Part shown: piece after piece, positions 26,782 to 35,328 of the stretch
How the letters are laid out: each line of letters begins with the position of its first letter
Numbering within the stretch: position 1 is the first letter of the stretch
From: Halopseudomonas litoralis
GTDB taxonomy: Bacteria > Pseudomonadota > Gammaproteobacteria > Pseudomonadales > Pseudomonadaceae
NCBI RefSeq assembly: GCF_900105005.1
Contig: NZ_LT629748.1
Span: 1,426,001-1,490,000 of the forward strand
Reading direction: 5' to 3'
Length of the DNA stretch: 64,000 nucleotides
Notes under the pieces: generated by a model
What the model saw: the letters and a program-made list of their open reading frames with translations, nothing else
Database searches by the model: none
Told to the model about the DNA's origin: nothing
Translations under genes and position numbers: made by a program

Positions 26782-28302
26782 ATGACGCTGTTCACAACCG
26801 ATTACCTGGAATATTACCTGACGCTGGTCGGCTGGATCGTGCATAACGGGATCTGGTCGGTGTTGGTGGCCAGCGGTGTGTTTACCATCCCGTTCATTGC
26901 TATCATCTTGCAGGAATGGCTCAAGGTCCGGGGTGAAGGGGCGGACGAGGGTAACAAGGGTCTGCTATCGGCTGCGCGTATTGAAACCCGCGTGTGGGTC
27001 GCGGTTGTTGTGGTGATATTTGCGGGCATCCCGTTTATCGATGTGGATCTCAACCGCATGCAGTATGACGATGCGCGCTCCTTGCAATGCGGTGTGAACG
27101 TACCGCAACCGTCCGATACGGGCTGGAGCCAATCCTTCACTACTCTCAACGACCAGAGTGCCAAGGTGCCCGTATGGTGGGCCTTTATGCACGCGCTATC
27201 GCGCGGTATTACCAGTGCCTCGGTGGCTGCGATCCCCTGTGGCACCGAGCTGCGTCAGATGCGCATGGAGCTTGATGCCACGCGCATAGATGACCCAGTG
27301 CTGGCACAGGAAATATCAGACTTCTCTCACGACTGCTACGGCCCGGCCCGCGCCAAACTGTTCATGAGCCGCCCGGAGCTGGATGAGGCGCAGATGCACG
27401 ACGTCACCTGGATCGGTTCACGGTATTTTATGGACTCGGCGGGCTACTACGACAACTATCGCTCCCGCACTCCACGCGATGCCTGGCCGTATGACAGCAG
27501 CCGCGATGCGGGGCTGGCACAGGTACCCAGCGGGGGCGGCTATCCAACTTGCCAGCAGTGGTGGAGCGACGGCAGTAATGGCCTGCGAGGTCGATTGCTG
27601 TCCGAGGTTGACCCCAGCCTGCTTAACCGGTTGGCGGGGTGGGCGGGCTTTCTGAGTCGCAGTGAGGTGGATGACTCTGTGATTCGGGCGATCGCGGCTC
27701 CCCGCCAGCAAAAGCTGAATCAAGGGGCTGTCTACACCGACTACGGCGGACAGATCGACAAGACGCTGCCTAATGTCGTGACACGCGCAGCCAGCGACCT
27801 TGGCCTCACCATTGGTTCACTGGGTTTTTTCCCGGCAATGGATGTGGTGCGCCAGGCGCTACCGATGGTGTTGGCGTTTCTCAAAATGGCGTTAGTGATC
27901 TGCATTCCGCTGGTACTCGTCATCAGTACCTACGAACTCAAGACCGTGGTCACGGTCAGCGTGGTGCAGTTTTCACTGTTCTTCGTGGAGTTCTGGTTTC
28001 AGCTTGCCCGCTGGATCGACAGCACCATTCTGGATGCGCTGTACGGAGTAGGGTGGGGATGGAATCGGCCCGTCACCAATTTTGATCCGCTGATGGGGTT
28101 GAACAATACGTTTGGCGATATGTTGCTGAATTTTGTGATGGCGACGATGTTTTTGGTGTTGCCGGCGTTCTGGATCACCGCTTTGGCGTGGACCGGCATC
28201 CGAGTGGGGAACGTGGTTCAAGGATTGGCCAACGGCACGCGCGACGCAGGCCAAGCTGGAGGCAAAGGTTCTAGTTTTTTGATGGGCGCAGCTAAGAAAT
28301 AA
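26782..28302 (+). CDS. traG: TraG N-terminal-domain conjugal transfer protein
   Basis: A protein of 506 residues with membrane helices near the N-terminus ('LVASGVFTIPFIAIILQEWL', 'VAVVVVIFAGIPFIDVDLNRM') and three more in the C-terminal third ('VLAFLKMALVICIPLVLVIS', 'VQFSLFFVEFWFQLARW', 'VMATMFLVLPAFWITALAW'). A soluble loop carrying Cys and Trp residues lies between them. The layout matches the TraG_N domain of F-type and ICE systems, which act in mating-pair stabilisation and entry exclusion. It is the last gene of the + strand transfer cluster before the cargo. Confidence 0.85.
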   Translation: MTLFTTDYLEYYLTLVGWIVHNGIWSVLVASGVFTIPFIAIILQEWLKVRGEGADEGNKGLLSAARIETRVWVAVVVVIFAGIPFIDVDLNRMQYDDARSLQCGVNVPQPSDTGWSQSFTTLNDQSAKVPVWWAFMHALSRGITSASVAAIPCGTELRQMRMELDATRIDDPVLAQEISDFSHDCYGPARAKLFMSRPELDEAQMHDVTWIGSRYFMDSAGYYDNYRSRTPRDAWPYDSSRDAGLAQVPSGGGYPTCQQWWSDGSNGLRGRLLSEVDPSLLNRLAGWAGFLSRSEVDDSVIRAIAAPRQQKLNQGAVYTDYGGQIDKTLPNVVTRAASDLGLTIGSLGFFPAMDVVRQALPMVLAFLKMALVICIPLVLVISTYELKTVVTVSVVQFSLFFVEFWFQLARWIDSTILDALYGVGWGWNRPVTNFDPLMGLNNTFGDMLLNFVMATMFLVLPAFWITALAWTGIRVGNVVQGLANGTRDAGQAGGKGSSFLMGAAKK

Positions 28303-28310
28303 TCAGCGGC

Positions 28311-28682
28311 TCAGTGATCCTCGAAGCGCGGATCTGGATCATCATTATAGTTAATGGGGTCGTAGAACAAGCTTTCACGATGATCTATCTCTTCGGCTTC
28401 ACTACCGAGAAAGTCAGCATGTTCTTCCTTGGCATGGCTATCTGATAGCCATGCTGCAGTTATAGTAAATACCATTATCAAAGTGAGCCAGAATGCAGTG
28501 TAAAATAATACCAATAAGACGATCACTTTGACCGTCCATAGCAAGGCGGAGGCAGCTGTCTCCGGTAGTCCCTTGGAGGTCAGCCAGCCCGACACTCGCC
28601 GATCACCACACAAATAGCCACGCCATCTGCGACCAAGCCAATGGCCGAAGCGTTGTGCTTTGATGCGAGATGTCGTGTTCAT
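28311..28682 (-). CDS. DUF3742 ICE membrane protein
   Basis: A protein of 123 residues; the ATG at 28682 has AGGTGACG before it. The N-terminal 'FGHWLGRRWRGYLCGDRRVSGWL' and a membrane helix ('LLWTVKVIVLLVLFYTAFWLTLIMVF') are the DUF3742 pattern. The C-terminus is acidic. The gene faces traG, nine bases apart, as is usual in PFGI-1-class ICEs. The role is unknown. Confidence 0.82.
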   Translation of the reverse strand: MNTTSRIKAQRFGHWLGRRWRGYLCGDRRVSGWLTSKGLPETAASALLWTVKVIVLLVLFYTAFWLTLIMVFTITAAWLSDSHAKEEHADFLGSEAEEIDHRESLFYDPINYNDDPDPRFEDH

Positions 28683-28709
28683 GTTCGTCACCTGCTACAT
28701 ATGAGATAG

Positions 28710-29168
28710 CTACTCCAGTTTGCTCCAATCCTGCTTACTTGCCAGGACCAATGCGTTCCAGTCGTCCGGTGGGTTTCCGCGCCCGAGCATCTTCTCGAAT
28801 ACTGCATACGGGTCTGACTTGTTGCCAGATGACCGCAGGGTCTGCTCGTCGTTGACCCAAGCATATACGATGACTTTCGCCTTCGAGTCGTACCGGAAAA
28901 ACAACCGGTATCGTCTTCCGAGCTTAGCCCGCCGCCAGTGGCGATAAGCCGACCCCATGGTGTTTCCCTGACGATATTCGTCCCGGGCCGGATCGCCCGG
29001 CACCACGTCAAGCATCAATTGGGCCAAGGCCCCGAAGAACTTGACGTTGGTGTTGGACCCGAAGCCCTCCGGATCTCTCTCTTGAGCACGTAGCATGGCC
29101 GTGCGCAGTTTCATCAACTGCTCGATCAGGTTGTCGTGGAACAGCAGCGTCCAGCCATGCTGTTGCAT
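28710..29168 (-). CDS. yhaV: YhaV-type toxin of the PrlF-YhaV system
   Basis: A protein of 152 residues. The fold pattern 'GWTLLFHDNLIEQLMKLRTAM', 'DPARDEYRQGNTMGSAYRHWRRAKLGRRYRLFFRYD' and 'IVYAWVNDEQTLRSSGNKSDPYAVFEKML' is that of the RelE-like ribonuclease YhaV. Its ATG overlaps the prlF stop (TGATG), so the pair is translationally coupled. It probably stabilises the ICE. Confidence 0.93.
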   Translation of the reverse strand: MQQHGWTLLFHDNLIEQLMKLRTAMLRAQERDPEGFGSNTNVKFFGALAQLMLDVVPGDPARDEYRQGNTMGSAYRHWRRAKLGRRYRLFFRYDSKAKVIVYAWVNDEQTLRSSGNKSDPYAVFEKMLGRGNPPDDWNALVLASKQDWSKLE

Positions 29169-29485
29169 CAGATTTCCACGTCCTCATCGAAGTCATCGCT
29201 CAGGTCGACCTTGTGCCCACTAAGTTCCAGCATCGTGCGAGCCAGATCCTCTGGCAGACCGCGAATGTTCCGGCCAGTCTCAATATCGCGAGCCAGCAGG
29301 GCCAGGAACGCGGCAATGGCGGGGTCTTCATGCTCGGCATCAGCACGCGTAACGACAACTTCCCCGTCACGCAGATCAAACGCAACCTTGCCGCCGGTAT
29401 CCACCCCCAGCGCCTGCCGGATGGACTTGGGCAACGTGATCTGGCCTTTGGAGGTCAGCGTGGCGACTTCATGAACGGCAAGCAT
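29168..29485 (-). CDS. prlF: PrlF-type antitoxin
   Basis: A protein of 105 residues with a swapped-hairpin AbrB-type N-terminus ('VATLTSKGQITLPKSIRQALGV', 'GGKVAFDLRDGEVVV') and an acidic tail that would cover YhaV. The ATG at 29485 has GGGGAAT upstream; a longer frame to 29584 has no good site. It probably represses its own promoter at the palindrome at 29516-29533. Confidence 0.92.
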   Translation of the reverse strand: MLAVHEVATLTSKGQITLPKSIRQALGVDTGGKVAFDLRDGEVVVTRADAEHEDPAIAAFLALLARDIETGRNIRGLPEDLARTMLELSGHKVDLSDDFDEDVEI

Positions 29486-29512
29486 GGTAATTCCCCTGGT
29501 AGCGATGCTGCC

Positions 29513-29541
29513 AAGGTAAGGAGTTTTCCTTACGTTGTCAA
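29513..29541 (-). promoter_or_regulatory. prlF-yhaV promoter with operator in the spacer
   Basis: On the - strand TTGACA (29541-29536) and TACCTT (29518-29513) are 17 bases apart. The spacer is nearly filled by the inverted repeat GTAAGGA-loop-TCCTTAC (29516-29533), well placed for autorepression by PrlF. Confidence 0.6.
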
Positions 29542-29722
29542 TATGGGGTTCCATTACGGCCTCTGAATCTGATAAAGGACCCATCTTAGGGCAGGAGCAA
29601 CCAGCCTTCTCACATCAATCCGACCGCACTCCAACCGTATTGGAGGTGGACTATCTGATGCCTATCGTCCTATATCCAAAGGCTGCAAAGGGCTAAGGGC
29701 AGAAAGGGAAGGGAATGGGGGC

Positions 29723-29770
29723 AAGGGGAAAGGCTCTATCCGAAAAGGCCAAAAGATTGCCTCAGGCCCT
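29723..29770 (+). repeat. Direct repeat of the traI leader, left copy
   Basis: AAGGGGAAAGGCTCTATCCG and the following GGCCAAAAG-TTGCC-GGCCCT pattern recur at 60663-60708, directly before the traI gene, with a 2-base gap and a few mismatches. Weaker similarity extends about 50 bases upstream in both copies. The two copies bracket the Rhs/SpvB/secretion cargo. Confidence 0.75.
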
Positions 29771-29789
29771 AGAATCGAACATCTAGTCA

Positions 29790-30262
29790 TCACTGCCTTC
29801 GCTTGCCCCAGGCATCATAGGAGGAGCGCTCGAGGATCCGCCCGTGGTTGTCGGTAACCGCCACGATCGAGCCCAGATGGTCGGTATGCAGATAGCGTTC
29901 CTGGGGCTGGGCGGCGGTGATGCTGACACCGCCTTCATCGATGCGCAGGTTGTCCAGGTAGGTCAGGCTATCGCTGTTGGCCGGGCCACTGCGGCCGTAG
30001 GCCACGAAGCGCAGTTGGCCGAGCTGAGAAGATGCGTGCTGTATTGGTAGCCGGCACTGCGCTGGCCGCCCCTCGGGTAGAAATACAGGCTGCTGCCGCT
30101 TTCGTGGGCTTCGATTTCCAGGGTGTAGTGGGTGTTGTCGGCCACCTCACCCAGCAGGTGATTGAGGGTACTGGCGGCACCGCCGTTGGGGTTTTTGCTG
30201 GTGACCCGGGCGTAGAGTTTGTTGCCAGAGATATAGGCTCGTAGGTCACGATTGCCGGAACG
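29790..30262 (-). pseudogene. Rhs gene remnant (internal fragment)
   Basis: It matches the Rhs proteins at 30658-35160 and 52797-57353 from 'AYISGNKLYARVTSKNPNGG' through 'YTLEIEAHESGSSLYFYP', 'DNLRIDEGGVSI' and 'RYLHTDHLGSIVAVTDN' to 'YDAWGKRRQ' and a stop. A frame change lies near 30020 (after 'QYSTHL'). Both ends are cut. It lies directly next to the left copy of the traI-leader repeat. Confidence 0.85.
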
Positions 30263-30379
30263 CTGCGCCGAAGTGATCTCCTGACCAACCCGTCACATCT
30301 CCAAAAGCGCCGATGAGACGTACTTCAGAGCCCATCTGTAGCCATGGAGATGAGTGGACTGTAAACCCAAAAAAACCAA

Positions 30380-30667
30380 TTAAGATAACAAAAAAATGAA
30401 ATATAATATGGTGCCAAGAGAGAAAAGTAAAAATCTAGAAATTGGGTTCTTATTCTTCTCTAAGGCAAACCCCCAGGAGGGCATTTCCATTTTAAATCCA
30501 TATATATAAGGAGCTACCAGCCAGTATAGAATGGGTGCGGGAGCTAGCGTGAAAATCACTAGCTCTACCGAATCAAACTCCCTGGTTAAAAGTCTTGAAA
30601 TTAAAATAATACATAAAAGAAAAATGGTAAGAAACAATTTTTTCCTTACCTGGCTGTTTATTTGCAT
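30380..30667 (-). CDS. Putative membrane immunity protein for Rhs-1
   Basis: A protein of 95 residues from the ATG at 30667, which overlaps the Rhs-1 stop by ten bases. It has three strongly hydrophobic segments ('KLFLTIFLLCIILISRLL', 'LVIFTLAPAPILYWLVAPYI', 'RFLLFSLGTILYFIFLLS') joined by short loops. The region is clearly more AT-rich than the Rhs core. The overlap with a toxin-tip gene is the classic immunity-gene position. An integral-membrane immunity protein suggests that the toxin acts on membranes, but this is inference. Confidence 0.65.
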   Translation of the reverse strand: MQINSQVRKKLFLTIFLLCIILISRLLTREFDSVELVIFTLAPAPILYWLVAPYIYGFKMEMPSWGFALEKNKNPISRFLLFSLGTILYFIFLLS

Positions 30668-33600
30668 GTGTAACAATCCTTGCTTAAGGAAGTAGACGTG
30701 GAGTATTGGATCCCCGTGCTGGTTGCCCTTAAGGCAGCGTCATTTGTGTAGAAATTCTTCATAAAATGACTTGCTCCGTTGCCAGCAAATATTGATGTAA
30801 CCCCTATTGCTGCGCCCGAATAATTTCCTGACAATAAATTATTTCCCACATCAATAAAACTAAGGGAGTCCGATGCAATTCTAAAGGGTTTCGCAGGAAT
30901 AGCTGCTGCATCTATTGTTAGCCTTATTCCATAACGAAGATCAGAGGTCTCATCGCTTCGCCACCACTTCGGAACTTCATCTCGTATAATTTTAAATGGG
31001 TTCAGGGATCCCCGTGTCTCCTCCCGGAACTTTCTAATTCTTTCCAAACGCTCTTCATGAGATTCATGATTAAACCTGCGCCCAATAATGGCAATGATAG
31101 CCCCTTCCGCAAAGCTTCCACCCCCAAGCTTGGCTCCGATGCCTCCAACAATAGCAGCACCATACTGACTCCTGGTCAGGCCATTGACATCCCCGAATGC
31201 CCCAAAACTACCCGCCAGGAAGCCGGAGCGGAAGTCACCACCCGATACTACCGAGGTGACGCCTCCTCTGAGGCCATGGAGCGATACGTTGGTTAGTTTG
31301 GGAGCAAACTGCAAGTCGGCGGTGTAGCTACCTATCCAGTCAGCAACATGTGCTCCAGCATAGGCGGTTGCCCCAGAGATCGCCCCTATCCTTAACGCCT
31401 GGCTGGTACTTGCCCCGTTGGCATGAGCAACGGCAAAGCTACCGGCACCCATCACTGCAGCATAGCATTGGGGGGCCATTCCTTGACAGGCAATAATTGA
31501 CCCAACAGCCACCAGCGGCTGTGCTACCGGCCCCAGCGCTCGGATGACCTTGTAGAAGGGTCTATTCAACGCATTCTGAACACTTTTCCTGATACTGTTC
31601 AACCCACTCAGCGCTTTCTTGATTCCTTTGAAGATCTTCTTCAGGAAGTATCCACTGGGATCAGTAGCACTGAGCGGGTTGTTGTGCACGTAGCTGTAGC
31701 TGTTCAGCCCTTGGGTGCTGTACAGGCCATCGATATGCGGGTCAGCGCTGATGAAGCGGGCAATGATCGGATCGTAGAGCCGGCCGTTCATGTGCACCAG
31801 GGTCATGTCATCGAGCATTTCATGCCCGGTAAAGCCGTGATGAGTGCTGAGGCTCGGCAGGATACCCAGGCCCTGGGTATCGAATGCCTGGTCGTCGCTG
31901 CCATCCAGGTTGCGCCGTTTGCCCCAGGCGTCATAGGAGGAGCGCTCCAGGATCCGGCCCTGGTTGTCGGTAACCGCCACGATCGAGCCCAGATGGTCGG
32001 TATGCAGATAGCGTTCCTGCGGATGGGCGGCGCTGATGCTGACACCGCCTTCATCGATGCGCAGGTTGTCCAGGTAGGTCAGGCTATCGCTGTTGGCCGG
32101 GCCGCTGCGGCCATAGGCAACGAAGCGCAGCTGGCCGAGTTGAGGGAGATGCGTGCTGTATTGATAGCCGGCATTGCGCTGGCCGCCCTTCGGATAGAAG
32201 TACAGGCTGCTGCCGCTTTCGTGGGCTTCGATTTCCAGGGTGTAGTGGGTATTGGTCACCTCACCCAGGAGGTGATTGAGGGTACTGGCGGTACCGCCGT
32301 TGGGGTTTTTGCTGGTCACCCGGGCGTAGAGCTTGTTGCCAGAGATATAGGCCCGTAGATCGCGGGCGCCGGTCTGGGCGGCCGCAGTGCTGCCGGCATT
32401 GTTCAGGCCAAGGGAGATCACCCGGCCGGTTCCACTGCTGCTGGCCAGGCTGACATCGACGCTGAGTTTCACGCCCTCGCTGGCAGCGTAGTAGGTGCTG
32501 CTGCGTACGAGGGGCGATTTGGCTGTCGTCCCTTCGGCTGTCTGCAGCGTGTGCAGGGTCAGCCGTTGGCCCGCCGCATCGTATTTGACGGCCCCGGCGG
32601 GGTCGGCGCTGGCGGTTGGCAGGACCAGTCCGGTGGTGTTGGCCGCAAAACTCTGGTTGAGCTTGTTAACGGCTGCCCCGGTGTTCAGCGTGACCAGCGC
32701 GGCGACGGCTTCGCCGTTGGCATACACATGATGGGTGTACTCGGTGACAGCGCCGTTGCGCTTGATCTCGAAGTGGGCGCCCGAGTCCAGCCGCGGGTTG
32801 ATGTAGAGGGTAGTGGCGCCATCGGTGTGGACGTGCTTGATGCGCTGATAGTCCGCATCGTAGGCGAAGCTCTCGGTTTTGCCGGTGCTGCTGCGGCTGG
32901 TGCTCAGCGGTTTGTTGAAGGCCGTCCAGGTGAAGGTGCGGCCGCCACCGGTGCTGACGTTGCCGTTGGCATCATAGGCGTAGGTGGCATAGCTCTGGGT
33001 GCAGCTACCGGTGGCCATGGAGCTGTTGCGGCACACCTCCGCCACGGCCTGTGGGCGGTTGCTGTGATAGCGGTAGTAACCGATATCGCTCTTGTAGGTG
33101 ATGTTGCCGACCTTGTCGTATTGGACGGTGCGGGCTGTCTGGCCGACCACGGTGGCGCTGGTCAGACGGTTATGCGCATCGTACTGGAAGGTTTCGGTCA
33201 GGTTGCTGCGGTGTTCGCTGCGGCTGAGCAGGTTGCCCAGAGCGTCGTGCAGGTAGCTGTCATTCTGTACGTTGTTGCGCGCGCTGTTGGTCCCGGCGGC
33301 CAGGCTGGTGAGTTGTCCGGTGAGCGGATCGTAGCTGCGCAGGGTCTGCACGCCGTTGCCGAGGGTGGTTCTGAGCAGCCGACCATGGGCATCGGCGGTG
33401 GTGGTGGCGGTGTCGCTGATCTGCCAGTAGACCCGCTGGCCATCGGCGTTCTGCACCTTGGTCAGGAAGCCGCGGCTGCTGTAGACATTGTGGTAGCTGA
33501 TGCCGGTGGGGTAGGTCAGAGACTGGACACGACCGAGGCTGTCATAGCTGGTGCTCAGGGTGTAGTCCTGGCTGTCGACGCGGGTGGTGGTCTGGATCGG

Positions 33601-35160
33601 GCGGCCCAGGGTGTCATAGGCATGGGAACGGGTATAGCCGTTGCTGGCCGTGACCTGGGCCAGCTTGCCGATGCCCTTGGTGGCGGTGTCATATACCCAC
33701 TGACTGTTGAAGTCCGGCGCCTGCCGCTGGACCATCCGGCCCAGCACGTCATAGCTGATCTGGGTGGTCTGGCCTTTGGCGTCGGTCTGGCTGATCAATT
33801 GGCCGATGCTGTTGTACTGATAACTCCAGGTACCCTGGTTGGGGTCCTGGTCGGTGAGCTTGTTGCCGGCCAGGTCGTAAGTGTATTGACGCAGCTTGCC
33901 ATTGGCGTCGGTCACCTTGAGCAGGCGCCCGAGCGCATCATATTCATACAGGTTGGTGGCGGCCTCGGCAGTGCCGACCGCATCGACCACCTGTACAGGC
34001 TGACCCTGCAGACCGACATCCTCGGTGCGTTTCTGATTGAGTTCATTGGTGTAGGTGGTGCGCAACCCGCCATAGGCGATGCTGGAGACCTTGTTGTTGG
34101 GGGTGCGGATCTGAGTGGTCCGCCCGAGCAGATCGTAGGTATAGGTGGTCCACTTGATATCCGTGGCCCCCTGGAAATAGGGCTCGGCGCTGCGGGTGAC
34201 TTCGCCCTGGCTATTGAACTCCTTGCGCCCGCTGATGACCCAGCGGCCATCGAGCGACTGGGTGCGGCTGTACAGCTCACGGCGCAGGCTGTCGAAGTAG
34301 GTATAACTTTCCGGGGTGATCGGCGTGCCGGCCAGATCCGGGGCGCCGCCCGGGGGCAGGGCGGTGTTGGGGTCCTTGACCACCTGGGTCTTGACCGAGA
34401 AACGGGCATGAGTCGGGCAGTTGCTGTCCCCGGCACAGTGGGCATAGGTGGTCAGGGTCTTGGTACCATCGGCGGTCATGCTGGCCACGACCCGGCCGAA
34501 GATGTCGTACTGGTTGTAACTGGTCAGGCCATTGGGACCGGTCTCGCTGAGCAGGTTGCCGGTGTTCAGGTCATAGTTGCGTGTCAGGGTGTGGCCCAGG
34601 GCGTTGGTCTGGGTGACCGGGAACAACCGCAGGGTACTGTCATAGGTGGTGGTGGAGATGACTTCGGCAACCCGTTTGGCGGGGGTGGTGCTGTAATCCG
34701 CCCGCACCCCGGTCAGGGTGACGTTACCCCAGGCGTCGCGCACATAGCGGGTCACCACCTTGAAGTCCGGCTTGTTGGGTTCGCTGATTTCCTGGGCCAC
34801 CGCCCCGGTGTTGCTGTCGTACACCGTCTTGGACACCTTGGTGAGGGTGGAGCTGCCCTGGGTGTGAGTGATGGTGGCGGTATCGAGCTGGTTGGTTCGC
34901 CAGCGCACCAGATCCGGCGCGTAGTAGGTGTTCTGGTTGAGCGTGGTCATGCTCTCGACCACCCCGTCGGCGCGGCGTGCCTGCTGGGTGATCAGTACCC
35001 GGGTGGCATTGCCATAGGCATCGTAGGTGGTCTCCAGGGTTTTGGTCTGGTGCGCGGTGGCGGTATTGACCTCGATCCAGGCAGCCTGGGCAGGCAAGAA
35101 CCAGCCCAGCGACAATGCAACCAGTACCGCGCGACCTATCATCCCTGTCATGGTGCCCAT
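30658..35160 (-). CDS. Exported Rhs/YD-repeat (TcC-like) polymorphic toxin, Rhs-1
   Basis: A protein of 1500 residues with a Sec signal peptide (about 1-26, 'AVLVALSLGWFLPAQA'). Many YD repeats follow ('TTYDAYGNATRV', 'YDLLGRTTQI', 'YEYDALGRLLKV'). An embedded beta-sandwich-like insert covers about residues 855-1045 ('SVDVSLASSSGTGRVISLGL', 'YTLEIEAHESGSSLYFYPKG'). The Rhs core ends with 'RFISADPHIDGLYS', 'YSYVHNNPLSATDPSGYF' near residue 1170. Next comes a Gly/Ala-rich pre-toxin region shared with Rhs-2, then a unique tip from about residue 1360 with no family I know. The SpvB-like gene lies 66 bases upstream; Tc toxins use such pairs as a closed shell around the toxin. Confidence 0.92.
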   Translation of the reverse strand: MGTMTGMIGRAVLVALSLGWFLPAQAAWIEVNTATAHQTKTLETTYDAYGNATRVLITQQARRADGVVESMTTLNQNTYYAPDLVRWRTNQLDTATITHTQGSSTLTKVSKTVYDSNTGAVAQEISEPNKPDFKVVTRYVRDAWGNVTLTGVRADYSTTPAKRVAEVISTTTYDSTLRLFPVTQTNALGHTLTRNYDLNTGNLLSETGPNGLTSYNQYDIFGRVVASMTADGTKTLTTYAHCAGDSNCPTHARFSVKTQVVKDPNTALPPGGAPDLAGTPITPESYTYFDSLRRELYSRTQSLDGRWVISGRKEFNSQGEVTRSAEPYFQGATDIKWTTYTYDLLGRTTQIRTPNNKVSSIAYGGLRTTYTNELNQKRTEDVGLQGQPVQVVDAVGTAEAATNLYEYDALGRLLKVTDANGKLRQYTYDLAGNKLTDQDPNQGTWSYQYNSIGQLISQTDAKGQTTQISYDVLGRMVQRQAPDFNSQWVYDTATKGIGKLAQVTASNGYTRSHAYDTLGRPIQTTTRVDSQDYTLSTSYDSLGRVQSLTYPTGISYHNVYSSRGFLTKVQNADGQRVYWQISDTATTTADAHGRLLRTTLGNGVQTLRSYDPLTGQLTSLAAGTNSARNNVQNDSYLHDALGNLLSRSEHRSNLTETFQYDAHNRLTSATVVGQTARTVQYDKVGNITYKSDIGYYRYHSNRPQAVAEVCRNSSMATGSCTQSYATYAYDANGNVSTGGGRTFTWTAFNKPLSTSRSSTGKTESFAYDADYQRIKHVHTDGATTLYINPRLDSGAHFEIKRNGAVTEYTHHVYANGEAVAALVTLNTGAAVNKLNQSFAANTTGLVLPTASADPAGAVKYDAAGQRLTLHTLQTAEGTTAKSPLVRSSTYYAASEGVKLSVDVSLASSSGTGRVISLGLNNAGSTAAAQTGARDLRAYISGNKLYARVTSKNPNGGTASTLNHLLGEVTNTHYTLEIEAHESGSSLYFYPKGGQRNAGYQYSTHLPQLGQLRFVAYGRSGPANSDSLTYLDNLRIDEGGVSISAAHPQERYLHTDHLGSIVAVTDNQGRILERSSYDAWGKRRNLDGSDDQAFDTQGLGILPSLSTHHGFTGHEMLDDMTLVHMNGRLYDPIIARFISADPHIDGLYSTQGLNSYSYVHNNPLSATDPSGYFLKKIFKGIKKALSGLNSIRKSVQNALNRPFYKVIRALGPVAQPLVAVGSIIACQGMAPQCYAAVMGAGSFAVAHANGASTSQALRIGAISGATAYAGAHVADWIGSYTADLQFAPKLTNVSLHGLRGGVTSVVSGGDFRSGFLAGSFGAFGDVNGLTRSQYGAAIVGGIGAKLGGGSFAEGAIIAIIGRRFNHESHEERLERIRKFREETRGSLNPFKIIRDEVPKWWRSDETSDLRYGIRLTIDAAAIPAKPFRIASDSLSFIDVGNNLLSGNYSGAAIGVTSIFAGNGASHFMKNFYTNDAALRATSTGIQYSTSTSLSKDCYTCK

Positions 35161-35328
35161 CCTTCGTTCGTCGTGTTGTTATAAGCTGTTGTAAATTGTT
35201 TAAGTTGTATCCGTTCGGGGCCCTGCCTACAGAGCAGGTTCCCAGGTATGTTCGGTGGTCTTGGTTATGTGCGGTCGGTAGACCTTGCGATCGGCTGTGG
35301 TGCCGGTTTCGGTGACTGACCAGTCGCT
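32175..35328. repeat. 3.15-kb direct repeat, copy 1 (Rhs core to SpvB 3' end)
   Basis: This segment is repeated at 54368-57521 (offset 22193) with no difference in the parts compared; both strands give the same translations across it. It covers most of the Rhs-1 core, the 66-base spacer and the last 34 codons of the SpvB-1 gene. Differences begin at 32174 on one side and 35329 on the other. Confidence 0.88.

Noticed and set aside
32551..35184. Large + strand frame (877 codons) opposite Rhs-1, and its twin at 54744-57377
   Set aside because: They are antisense to the Rhs repeats; the Gly/Val/Ala-rich translation is a by-product of high GC and repeated YD-unit codons. The Rhs reading has signal peptide, motifs and partner genes.
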